A stretch of DNA of 64,000 nucleotides from Ceratorhiza oryzae-sativae (taxonomy: Eukaryota; Basidiomycota; Agaricomycetes; Cantharellales; Ceratobasidiaceae). Made by a program: the position numbers and the translations under genes. Below the pieces are notes generated by a model, which was not told the origin of the DNA, made no database searches, and saw nothing but the letters and a program-made list of their open reading frames with translations. The stretch lies in NCBI GenBank assembly GCA_030998015.1, contig JARWMV010000035.1, positions 62,001 through 126,000 on the forward strand, written 5' to 3'. This document shows, piece by piece, positions 19,706-30,449 of the stretch (position 1 is the stretch's first letter; each line of letters starts with the position of its first letter).

Positions 19706-22631
19706 ATGAAGCTCGACAAGGAGGCCGACGCGCTGCTCGCCGGCAAGGAGGGCAACTCGGACGTCGTCCGCAGCGAGTTTCGCGTCGAAGGAATGACCTG
19801 CGGCGCATGTGTCAAGGTCCGTCCGCGCCTTGCTTCTTGTCCGGCACCAGTAGCGCTGACAAAGGAATAGGCGATCGAAGACGGCATTCGACCGCTTCCT
19901 GGGATCATTTCTGTCCAGGTCGCCCTCGTCGCTGAGCGTGCCGTCATCGAGTATGACCCCGTCGTGTGGGACGATGACAAGGTTGCCGAGGTGTGTGTCG
20001 CCGTTCCTGTCCTGGCTGGCTGAGCTAATTATAGGGCAGGAAATCAACGACCGCGGCTTCGAAGCCACCGTCATCCCTACATCTTCCTCATCCACCCTTT
20101 CGTTGCGTGTATTCGGCATGACATGCGGTGCCTGTGTCGCCACCATCGAAAAACAAGTCTCGGAGCTACCCGGCGTCACATCCGTTGCCGTCTCCCTCCC
20201 CACCGAGCGTGCCCGAATCGAGTATGTCAGATCCCTGGTCGGCCCGAGGGAAATCGTCGAATGTGTAGAAGACTGCGGGTTCGATGCCGTTCTGGCCGAG
20301 GACAACGACGCAACCCAGATGCAAAGCCTGACCAAAATGAAAGAAATCATGGAGTGGCGTAGCCGATTCAGGTGTAGCGTCGCATTCGCCATCCCCGTCC
20401 TCTTCATCGGGATGGTCGCCATGTACATCCCCTTCCTTCGACCGATCGTCAATCACCGGCTGTGCACAGGCGTTTACCTCGGCGACTTGCTCGTCTTTCT
20501 CCTCACGATCCCCGTCCAATTCTGGCTCGGTGAGAAATTCTATCGCTCAGCATGGAAATCACTCAAGCACCGATCGGCCACGATGGACGTCCTCGTTGTT
20601 CTCGGCACCACCTCGGCGTTTATCTACTCGGTCCTCGCCATGGGCTTCGCGATGTTTAACCCGAACCCAGATTACCGCCCGGCTGTGTTTTTCGATACGA
20701 GCACCATGTTGATCACGTTTGTGTCACTCGGGCGCTATTTGGAGAACCTAGCCAAGGGCAAGACAAGTGCGGCTCTCACGGACTTGATGGCGCTTGCTCC
20801 GTCGATGGCAACCATCTATACCGATGCCCCGGCCTGTACGGTCGAGAAGAAGATTGCGACCGAGCTCGTTCAGGTCGGGGACACGGTCAAGCTTGTGCCA
20901 GGTGACAAGATTCCTGCCGACGGGACGGTCGTCAAAGGCACTTCGACCGTCGATGAAAGCGCTGTGACCGGTGAACCTCTTCCTGCTCTGAAGCAAGTCG
21001 GCGATCACGTTATTGGGGGCACAGTCAACGGGCTTGGCACGTTTGACATGCTCGTGACTCGCGCGGGCAAGGACACGGCTCTCGCACAGATCGTCAAGCT
21101 CGTGGAAGATGCTCAGACGAGCAAAGCTCCCATTCAAGCGTTTGCAGACAAGGTCGCTGGCTATTTCGTTCCGACAGTCATCTCGCTCTCGCTTGTCACC
21201 TTTGGCGTATGGATGCTCGTGGCGTTTGTGTTCTCGCCGGATTCGCTCCCGTCGGCTTTCTCGGCTCCTGGCGAGAGCAAGCTTGCGGTCTGCCTGAAAC
21301 TTTGCATCTCGGTCGTGGTCGTGGCTTGCCCGTGCGCGCTTGGCTTGAGCACTCCCACGGCAATCATGGTCGGCACAGGCGTCGGCGCCAATAACGGTAT
21401 CTTGATCAAGGGCGGACGAGCACTCGAGGCGAGCAAGGACGTCAAGACTGTGGTCGTCGACAAGACCGGCACCGTCACCGAAGGCAAACTCACCCTCGTC
21501 GATCTCGTCTGGACGGGCGAAGGACAGGGCCTGGACGGAACGTGCGGAGACGGGCAAACGACGCGACGGGATGCGCTCGCGATGGTTTCCGTCGCCGAGG
21601 CCCGGTCGGAGCATCCGCTCGCGAGGGCGATTGCCGCGTATGGCAAGGAAGTCTTGGGCGCTCATCAGGAACCGACGATCGAGAGCTTTGAGAGTGTCAC
21701 TGGAGCAGGCGTCAAGGCGCGCATGACTATTCCCGCGCTCAACGTCGGACGAACGATCTTTGTCGGCTCTGCGTCGTTCGTCACGGATTCGGGACAATTG
21801 CCCTCGGTGCTGCAGCAGTTTACAGACGAGCAGTCATCCCAAGGCCGGACGGTTGTGTATGCCAGCCTCGGAACGAGCAGAACGCCGGTTCTCGCGGTGG
21901 CCCTAAGCGATATCCCCAAACCGTCGGCCAAGCCCGCGATCAAGGCTCTGCAAGAGATGGGCATCGAAGTATGCATGATGACCGGTGACTCGGCCCCCAC
22001 CGCCTACGCCGTTGCCGCCGAGGTCGGGATTCCGCGCGCGTGCGTGTGGGCCGGGATGAGTCCCAAGGGCAAGGCGACGGTCGTGAGCGAGTTGATGGAA
22101 AAGCTCAAGGGACGAGGCGGTGTGGCGATGGTCGGGGACGGGATCAACGATTCGCCGGCGTTGGTCGCGGCGAGCGTGGGTATTGCGCTCGCGAGCGGGA
22201 CGAGTGTCGCGGTCGAGGCGGCCGATATCGTCCTGATGCGGCCCAACTTGCTGGACGTCGTCGCCGCCCTCCATCTCTCTCGTTCGATCTTTGCGACCAT
22301 CAAGCGCAATTTGATCTGGGCGTGCATCTACAACGTGCTTGGGATCCCACTCGCCATGGGCGTGTTTCTCCCTTGGGGAATCCAGCTCCATCCGATGGTC
22401 GCCGGAGCGGCGATGGCGTTTTCGAGCGTGAGCGTCGTGAGTAGCAGCTTGATGCTCAGGTGGTGGAGGCGTCCGGCCAGTTCGCTGATGCCGGACGAGC
22501 GGGACGAGCGAAAGAGTGTGTTGGGCGAGATTGCAGGAGACGTCTGGGGATGGATGAGGGGTCTTGTAGGAGGTGCGAGGACGAGAGAAGGGTATAGTGC
22601 CCTTGCGGTTGAGATGGACGATCGAGTCTAG
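19706..22631 (+). CDS. CCC2: Copper-transporting P1B-type ATPase
   Basis: Pumps Cu(I) into the secretory pathway (trans-Golgi) to load multicopper oxidases. Three exons, 19706-19816, 19871-19990 and 20040-22631, give a 940-aa protein; introns of 54 and 49 nt are GT-AG and keep frame. Two heavy-metal domains, each with GMTCGAC, lie near residues 28-34 and 103-109. Then come about eight membrane spans, the TGE phosphatase loop (VTGEPLP), the CPC ion-binding motif (near 507-509), DKTGT with the phosphorylated Asp near 551, SEHPLA, MTGDSAPTAYAVA and GDGINDSPAL. All are consensus, so the pump should be active. The start was chosen because it puts the first HMA domain in frame; an ATG at 19636 is out of frame. 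Fungal CCC2 proteins usually have one to three HMA domains, so the length is normal. Confidence 0.95.
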
Positions 22632-24366
22632 ATAGATGTCTTTCATTATTTTCTGTTTGCTTTTTTCTGTCTTGTTATTATGCTCTGTGATTTCGAATTT
22701 CTTGAAAGATTGTAATGAATCGTCTTGACTTGTCGTGGCGGCTGGCTGGTCATGTGATTGTACTTTGAAAGCGCCGATTTGAAAAGCGCGACACGGACCT
22801 ATGGGTCGAGTTGTGCACGTGGAATGCAAGGGACGTGCAGATGGGGGGGACAAGGGGGCGGGAAATGGTGTGGGAAGCAGCGGGGTCACCTGATTTTCTC
22901 ACGCTCGCATGTAACACCACCATACGTCGCCACATTCCTGTTCTCCCAGATCGCCCATCACACCCTCATACCATCACTTGGTGGACTTTACGAATGATTT
23001 CGATTGATGGCTCAAAGCCCAGTCTCTTCTCGAGATGACAGTCGAAGAGTTTGTCGACTCCGGGTTGGTTCTCGAAAGCATATCGACTCAAACGACGCTC
23101 AGAGTGGTCGGTGTGCAAGATGAAAAGGTAAATCAAATCCGGAGCCTCAGATGCACGCCCGCCCGCTAGGGTCGCGCTCCTCTCCGGGTACCGACTTTTG
23201 GCAAATGATCAGCGCTATCATGCTATATGCGAACTGGGTCGTCGATTGTTATGTACTTGGCCTTGAGATTGTCCATTTCACTAGGATTCTGGCAAAAGTG
23301 TGCTCGGCTCGAGTTCAGGGCGGTGCTCGTCTCGTTAGTGCTATTCGTTGCGGTCGGCCTTGCTCTGGTGGATCTTTCTTAATCCTATTCGAGGGGTTAA
23401 TTAGCTGCCGTCTCTATGCATTAGCCTTGGCCGACTATCTCTAGAGAGAGGTACCTAAATCCCAACGCCCTAGTTTGCTCCAGCCGGCGACAATACTGGA
23501 TGATAGTTCAACTGTTCGCACTCTGCGGCTACATGATATCGCCATCTTGAAGGACCCAAAGGATTGTCCAATAATGTAGCTACCTCAATTAACATCCATA
23601 AGCCTATATCGATTAGATGAACGAGGCCCGCAGAGGCTCCCGTCGATATTGCAGCCCAGAACCCGAGAACTTCATCTCTCAGTTGGCATGAGGGCTAGCC
23701 CCGAGACTTGAGTGCCTCAAAGCCGTGCCCTCCTCGACCGAATAATTATGGCGTCCATCTGTTGATAGAATCAACTAAAACATCCCTCTCTTTCAAACCG
23801 GCGCATATAGCTTGCGACTCGTCGTGCTACATCCATTTTCATCTCTCAAACTCCTTCAGGTTTAGTGACTCGAGGACTCGGAACTTTTACCAGCATGTCA
23901 TTTTGCGAGTTGCTATAAACTATAACGGAGACCACGGGGACGCAAGTCAGGACCATTTGGCAATCTCGGTGATTAAGCCCGCTGGGATTTGATCTAGCTT
24001 TTTTTTTTTTTGCAGAGATTCACTACGGTTGTTTCACTCTTTGAGCGTTACGTGCTTAACATTGTTGCACTTGCTAAAAAATTACCGAGGCCATTCAGCT
24101 TGCTTATCCTCCATCCCGTGTGAGATATCTGCATTACATATTTAAATGAGTGAATTCGGGCGATTGCGGGGCCTTCGGCTCGTTTATTCCGGGATCACTT
24201 TCGGCCTCAGTTCCGCGTCATGTTTGATTCCTCGAGGGTAGGCACATGCCACTGCCTCATTTTCCCACAGCCGGGTATATGGGTGGATGCATCTATTGCA
24301 AGACGCAGATATTTTCGCATCGCCCCCGCTCATGGCAACCACCCCCAGACTTGCTGTTCACTCACT
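22632..24366. other. Intergenic region with no clear gene
   Basis: It begins with the ATPase 3' flank. A short plus-strand frame from 23035 (starting MTVEEFVDSGLVLES and ending before a GTAAAT) has exon-like composition but nothing around it supports a gene. The remainder, including a T-rich run near 24001-24011, shows nothing recognisable. Confidence 0.4.
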
Positions 24367-25260
24367 ATGGAGGCTATTGATCCCTGGCTGGCAGCTGGAT
24401 CGCATCATATCCGCAGCTCAAGAACTCTTGGGATTCTCTATTGCTCTGACGAATGTTCAATTCGATTATGATCAGTAATCCTAGGAACACCATGAGCTAG
24501 AGCGCAAAATTAACCATCTGCGCACTCGAAAGGCTGCCCTCGCCTTGGCAGAAACCAGGACTACCGAATCGCGGACGCTCCCTGATGGGGTGCTAGCGGG
24601 ATTTGTGCTTTTGGCTTCTATTGCACGGTTGCCTGTCGAGCTATTATCTCGAGTTTTCGAGTATTGCATCACCTCGGACTGTCGCCGGACCCATCATTAT
24701 CCATCACCCCACGATTGCCATCTCACCTGTGTGTTGCTGATGGCGGCAGATGGCAATCCAAATTCATTTACTATGGTCGCACGTAGACTTTTATTTGACA
24801 TATTACCAGGAGAATCCTACAGCACCCCGGGTTGAGCAAATATGGCTGGAGCGTGCCAAAAAAAATCCTCACTGAAATTCACTGCATATGCTCGAGTCAA
24901 TTAGATTCGAGAGCTTACACGCCGCGGCTGCTTGGGTTTCCCCGGTGTATGACGACACTTACTCCATATCCCAGTCAGATTGTTCAACTGGGAGTTGATA
25001 GATCCAAAACTAGCGATTTATTCGAGATATTGACTGAAATACGGCTCCCACAGAGTTCGAGTAGCCAGATCCTGTTTTATTACACCTGCAGTTTTTGCGG
25101 AGCACACCCTGATGGTATGCTCAGAACACAGGCATCCTAGCACATACCTCTGCAATCCTATCATCAGGGGCCCAGATGGTAACATACCCAAGTTCCCGAG
25201 TTTAAGAGTTCTATGTTTCATCGAAGGCATGTTTAGAAGGGAGGAAGGATGACTACTACG
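24367..25260 (+). pseudogene. F-box-like protein relic
   Basis: The plus strand reads ATG-EAIDPWLAAGSHH, then in other frames a coiled-coil HELERKINHLRTRKAAL, and then the F-box-like motif ARLPVELLSRVFEYCIT (frame 24545-24835). A later frame (24832-25140) keeps the downstream block QLGVDRSKTSDLFEILTEI. The parts are in the right order for the agaricomycete F-box-like family but in at least three frames with stops between, so the copy is decayed. Confidence 0.6.
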
Positions 25261-25763
25261 CACGCTATTTTGCTCTTATGGCTTGCGGAAGTTTGCCTTT
25301 GTCTTGTGTGCGGTTTTGCAGGAGCGTGCTCTGGTGTTCAGTCATAGTTGGGAGGGGTTTGTTCAAAACCAATCGCTCAGTCACGCTTATGAGGATCTTT
25401 AAGTATTCATGATTCTGCTACCCACAACACATGTATTAGTGGCCTTGCCTAGATAAAACCATGTGGGATTCAATGCGTTTGAAGAGTGGATTTGTTGCAT
25501 AGGTGATCTTGGCTAGCCTCATCTGCTGTAGCTGTCTGACTGTTCCAACATGGTTCTCTTTGAGTGATTTGTGATTTAAAGGGGGAATAGGGGCCAGCCA
25601 CCTGTCCATGTGCCAACATAATTTAATTGATAATAAATTCCCACAAAGACTTGGGAAAGATACACACAACCAGAACCCATAGAACCTCGGCAGGCAAACA
25701 AAAACAAATGATAAATAATTCAAAATCAACAAGAAAAGACAACAGGATGCAAACATGAGGAAA

Positions 25764-28059
25764 TCACTTGGGCATACATGCAGTGGGATTATCCCGTTGT
25801 GCAGGAATTGGAAGCGGGGGACGGGGAGTGGTCGGATTGCCCGTGTCACCCTCATGGATGTTGAGCGTAGAACAGCAGCGTGGGGTAAACCATCAGGGCG
25901 GCTAGGAAGCGCACGGGAATCAGGCGACGGAAGGGACATGGAACGTTGGACGCCATGTTCGAGAGACGTGTGGGTCGACGTGTGTCCCAAACCAGCTAGG
26001 GTGTGGCCTTGGGGGGAACTCAAGAAACGTTGAGGAATAAGAGGAACAGGAGGAACAGCAGAGGCACTTGGGATGGGAGGCAAGCGCCGTACAGGAGTTG
26101 AATAAGGTGGCGGTAGAGGGTACGCTAATTCGGCAGATGATCCCGTGGTGACAGGAGAGCCATACTCCATTTCTGGAGATTCGGTGTACACCCCAATGAC
26201 CCTTCTCAAAGAATCGACACTACGAAGGAGTGGCGTGGCTATTCTCCCGGTGAGAGCCGACAGGACTTGTCCACTACTCCCGCCTGACGAGTCCGTGTGG
26301 TCGGTACGCATTGTACTCGAACGGGTGAGGCGAGTACTGGAGCGCGTCACTCCTGTGTTTGATCGAGTCACAACCGCGCCTGAGGGATCGCGGCTATGCC
26401 CTGGCGTTGGTCGAGAAGGGCTCCGGCTGCCAGAATGGTCTGTCCTAGTGCGATTTGAATGACCACCCAGGCCAGAACTGCGAGTGGGATCGCTATTCGA
26501 GTGTGTAGCGTGGTCTGATTTAGACCCGGGTCCTTTACAGGACGGCGACCCAGAGCTACTAGATTCTCCAAAAGCTATGGTGAATCTCCCAGTTGCGCCT
26601 CGACGAAGCTCTGTTGGCCTATCGGTCAGGCGCGAAAGTTCGTCGACATCCGATTCACCCGAGTCGCCCAGATCCAGGTGCGGAGATCGAGTCTCGAGGC
26701 GTGCTGAGGGGAGCGGGGATGCACCTGTAGCAAAGCTGCCACCCTCAACGACCGGGTCGACTTCGAGACTAGTTCGACCATCCCCTTGAAGTTCCCGGGG
26801 AGTAAGGCGAAATTGACCATGTATCTGTTCGACTGGACGGGTGTCGATAGCATACTGACCCCCCTCATCGTCGATCGAACTGTCAGTTCGTACAGGAGCC
26901 TCCGTCTCCAACACGATTCCCACACCTTGCCCTTTCCGGTCCTTCTCTTCAGCCTCCTCCGCCTGGTCCCTCTCTCTCAGCTTCTCCTTGACGTGTCCTG
27001 CGTTTGACACCCACTCTTCCTCGGACCCATCACCGAATTCCTCATCACGGATGCTGGGCTCACCCCCATATCCAGTAAACCCGCTCTCCGTTGGCCAGAA
27101 TGACGCCCACGAAGGCGGGGGAGGCGGGACAAACGAACCCAACCCTGCACTTCCTAGGGCCCCTTTGGTCCTTCCGAGTGAATGGATTCGGGCATGGAGC
27201 GAGGCTTGTCCCATGCGCAGTTCTGCGCGGGGTCGAATAGCCCGGTTCGGAGTGCGCGGATGATCGGGTGGAGCACGCGCCGCTGGGCGAGGCGCGTTCG
27301 TGATCTCGGTGAAAGGGGGTCGAGGAGGCAAGTGGACTTTAGGAGAAGGAGCCAGCATGGCCAACGCCGAGGGAGTCGACTTTGGGCGTTTGTGTTTGGG
27401 ATACCCGACTGCGGCTTCGGGGTCGTATCGATATACGGCATCCGAGCTCTCTAGGACGATCTGGTGACGCGAGCCGTCGAGGCCGGTTGGAACACTGAGA
27501 TAGGCAGACTTTTTCGATTTCGACCAAGACTTGAAGTAACCCTGTTTGGTTTCGTCGGCCGCGGCGGTGCCGGCGCTTTTGCTGCGAGTTCCCTCGGTCA
27601 CTCCGCTCGCTACCCGAGCGCGACTATAACCGTTTCGGATTTGGGATGTTGCAGGCACAGATGTTCGGGATTGACGGGGCCGTGGGTGATGACGCTGGCG
27701 ACGAGATCGCCCAACGAGGTAGACAACCAACCCTAAGAGAATTAGAATAGATATCACGCCAGATACGATGCCAGCTATAACGAGCTTTCGGCTGCTAAAC
27801 ATGCTTCAAGGTGAGCCAAACAGCATCCAAGGGGGCCACACGATGGCTTACGCAGAATCGCTACCAGCCCCACCAAGTGTTCTCTTATGGAGCGTAAGCA
27901 CTAGATGTGGATTGTGGAGCACGGGAGTCTGTTGAGATGGAATGAGAAATAGCATCACAAAAAATCGCGCACAGGGTAGCTAGAGCATTGAATCCTTACC
28001 AACCATCCGCGTCTGCGAGACTCGAAATCCAGGTCTGAAATATGCAACCTCTTAATCAT
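25764..28059 (-). CDS. Single-pass membrane protein with long disordered tail
   Basis: Three exons: 28000-28059, 27852-27928 and 27803 downward; introns 27929-27999 and 27804-27851 are GT-AG and preserve frame. The first 46 residues (MIKRLHISDLDFESRRRGWL...) precede a transmembrane helix LVIAGIVSGVISILILLGLV followed by a basic stop-transfer stretch. The remaining ~600 residues are Ser/Pro/Arg-rich and disordered, with repeats such as TRSSTRLTRSSTMRT and a Pro-rich end RPLPVP. The open frame continues to 25436, but the extra C-terminal 110 residues look like non-coding sequence. A one-base slip in the C run near 25810-25820 would give PLPIPAQRDN and a stop at 25764. I do not recognise the family; a cell-surface sensor or anchor is only a guess from topology. 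Confidence 0.65.
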
Positions 28060-28942
28060 GTCACCAGCATTGAGTTATCCTACTAGGCCCAAGTCGAGAT
28101 TATCGATCCGCTCGACGAACTGGGGGCAACGATAGCGAAGGGTGATACAGTAGGTCTAAATAAACCAATAGACAAAGTGAATTATGATGAAATTAGTGGC
28201 GAATGGTGGAGACCGGCTGAAAAGGGAGGGAAATATGGCGCGAGGCCGTCGTGGTCAACATAGTTAAGATGCAGATCGGCCAGTTGTCAAGACCAAACAC
28301 ACCGCCACTCAGGGCCCATCACGTCATTTAATTCAGAAGCGGGCACGTCGGTTCCGCCTACCCAAAACATGGGACGACTTGTCGCATGAGTAGCGACCTT
28401 TACTAATAAAAACCGGCTGAACCTGTCAGGAGTTCGACCTCTAATGCTACTATCGTGAGGCTTACATGTGCTCGTTGTGGCCTCACATCAGCCTTGCTGG
28501 GCAAACAAAGGTAAACTAACGTGTGGGGCAGTACAGACGTCACCAAACAGGCGCTAGCTGCGGCGAGAAGGTCCGTTTATAGATGGCTCTGCGATTCACG
28601 TTGGTGATATCGGTGCTAATTCGCTCCAGTGCTAGAGAAGCAGTACAATGAGTGACGGGGTGGCCGGGCGTGTTCGCAAGAAACAGTTAACCGTTCTCCC
28701 GTCGGTATTGGTATACGTGACTGGGAGCTGTGTCTACCTTTTCGAATGTACAACCAGAGATTTTTAAAGTTTCGTGTGGAAAGTTCCAGGTTGAAAAACG
28801 AAGACTCGCGCTCAAGCTGTAATTGTGCCGCTAACGCGACGAGGATCAAGGTGAAAAGAGACATCTATTGTGATGGACAAGCAAGACAAACAACCCCTCA
28901 AAAATGCGCATATTTTACCACGCAACTCCCATAGTATAGTGT
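28060..28942. other. Intergenic between two minus-strand genes
   Basis: Contains the 5' flank of the membrane protein and the 3' flank of the expansin-like gene. Small frames lack any recognisable motif. Confidence 0.4.
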
Positions 28943-29654
28943 CTAGTTGAAGCGCCAAGAGAAGCCATTGAGCTTTCCAACACCTAATCGACCGGTCAGA
29001 CACTTGTCACGACTGGAATCACGGAGGATGCTTACCAAGAGCAGCAAACTGCTGGAACGCAGATGGCGATAGATCGATGTCCTCGGTCCCACAGGCGTAG
29101 CAACGGTCGACGATTCCGACGGTTATGGACTTGCCGTTCCAGGTTGCGGTGGCGGTCTTGCCGCAAGCCTGACTGTGGTTGGGGTTTCCATCTGTGGATA
29201 GGACGAGTGTGAGCGAGATCACGGTGTGGATTGATTTCTACTGACCAATCATCATTTGTTGGAAGAGGCCAGTGCCGATGGCGGCGACCCATTCGTCGTC
29301 ACGCTGCGAGAAGATATTTCAATTGAAATGGCTCAGAACTATAGCCATGTACATACGTTGTTCCAGCCGCAAGCGCCGGTTCCGACAGAAGGGTTGTCTG
29401 TCCGTGAAGAATGCTTTAGTATACGAATCCTCGATAAGACTGAGTATATGCATACAGTAAGTGGCCTGATAATTCAATCTGTTAGAGAATTACCCAAAGC
29501 TCTAAAATATGCATGGACTCACCCATCCATAGTGAGTATCATAGGGGCCACGAGCAACAAGCTCGGTAGCGTTGTGGACAGGGGCAGCAACGGCAACGCC
29601 GGCCATTCCGAGACCGAGGGCAGCAACAGAGGCAAGTTTGGCAAAAGAGAACAT
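28943..29654 (-). CDS. Secreted expansin/RlpA-like double-psi beta-barrel protein
   Basis: Six exons by splice signals and frame: 29523-29654, 29456-29465 (10 nt), 29357-29397, 29246-29303, 29036-29191 and 28943-28983, giving 145 aa. Residues 1-24 (MFSFAKLASVAALGLGMAGV...) form a signal peptide. The mature domain contains GACGWNN, the H...ACG..A block and VGIVDRCYACGTEDIDLSPSAF, the core of the RlpA/expansin barrel with the conserved Asp and paired Cys. The length fits the small single-domain fungal family, which is secreted and often induced during plant colonisation. Such proteins bind or loosen wall polysaccharides; enzyme activity is not established. The micro-exon supplies the ATY of the conserved ATYYNPS segment, the strongest argument for it. 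Loss of the last exon would remove only 13 residues. Confidence 0.85.
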
Positions 29655-30449
29655 GGCTGAGTATGAGAAGAGGCTGGAAGAGCTGGATGGGAGTGACTGA
29701 GGAGTTGATGATGTTCGGGATACTGTGCAAGCGCATTTTATATGCGTTATGAGTGTGCATATGGCTCCGGGTTAGACCCCAACGACACTCTGCACAGAAT
29801 GGACTGTAGTGCCGGCTGGCATGGGCGACTCGGCGGCGATTATGGGATACATAGGCGGCCATCGCGTAGGTTGAAAGCGAAGAATTCTACATTGGCTATG
29901 CCTCCCGAGACCGGCGCACCATGTGCGTTTTCGAATCCGTGAAACACATTAACACATATGTCCGACTCGTTCGGGCCGTGGAGTTTCCATCTGCTTGGGG
30001 AACCTAGTGCCCCTAGACTGGATATTTAACCTAGTGCTGTTAAAGAGGACTAGTAAAACTATCGGCTGGCACGGGTTTGAATGTTTATGCCCCTTACATG
30101 ACTCGGTCTTGAGTCCAATCAAGTCGTGCCGAGAAGCAACAATGCCTGTTTCTAGGAATAACGCGGTGCGCCTCGCGCGGCCATCAGCGCGTGTGGAACC
30201 GAGGCTTGGCATATTGGTTGATCGGCCAGGTCGGGGCCTGTGCGGTCGGCACGGAGAACTCGCCAAGGATTTCGCCTAATATTTGGGCGCCACCATCAAA
30301 AATGGCAGTCCACTAATAATGTAAGCAAGCGTAATGCATCTCGAATACTCAAGCAATCTTGTTGCTAAAGGCCCATTGCCGATCGGACGGCGGCTCGTGT
30401 GTGTCAATGTTTGCTTCGGGTGATTTGTCAGCTCGGTGTGGAGATACGG
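29655..30449. other. Divergent intergenic region (expansin-like / TEL2)
   Basis: A shared upstream region for two oppositely oriented genes. Only short frames are visible and none carries a recognisable motif. Confidence 0.5.

Noticed and set aside
19938..20039. Translation of the copper ATPase from an ATG at 19938
   Set aside because: That start reads through an intron and lacks the first GMTCGAC domain. The spliced start at 19706 restores it.
20748..22889. Long minus-strand frames opposite the copper ATPase (up to about 350 aa)
   Set aside because: They are shadows of a GC-rich coding strand, rich in Arg/His/Asp with no motif.
25436..25763. C-terminal 110 residues of the membrane protein frame with two hydrophobic stretches
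   Set aside because: Composition changes abruptly after RPLPVP. A one-base slip in a C run gives a shorter, more plausible end. The stretches look like chance translation of AT-rich 3' DNA.
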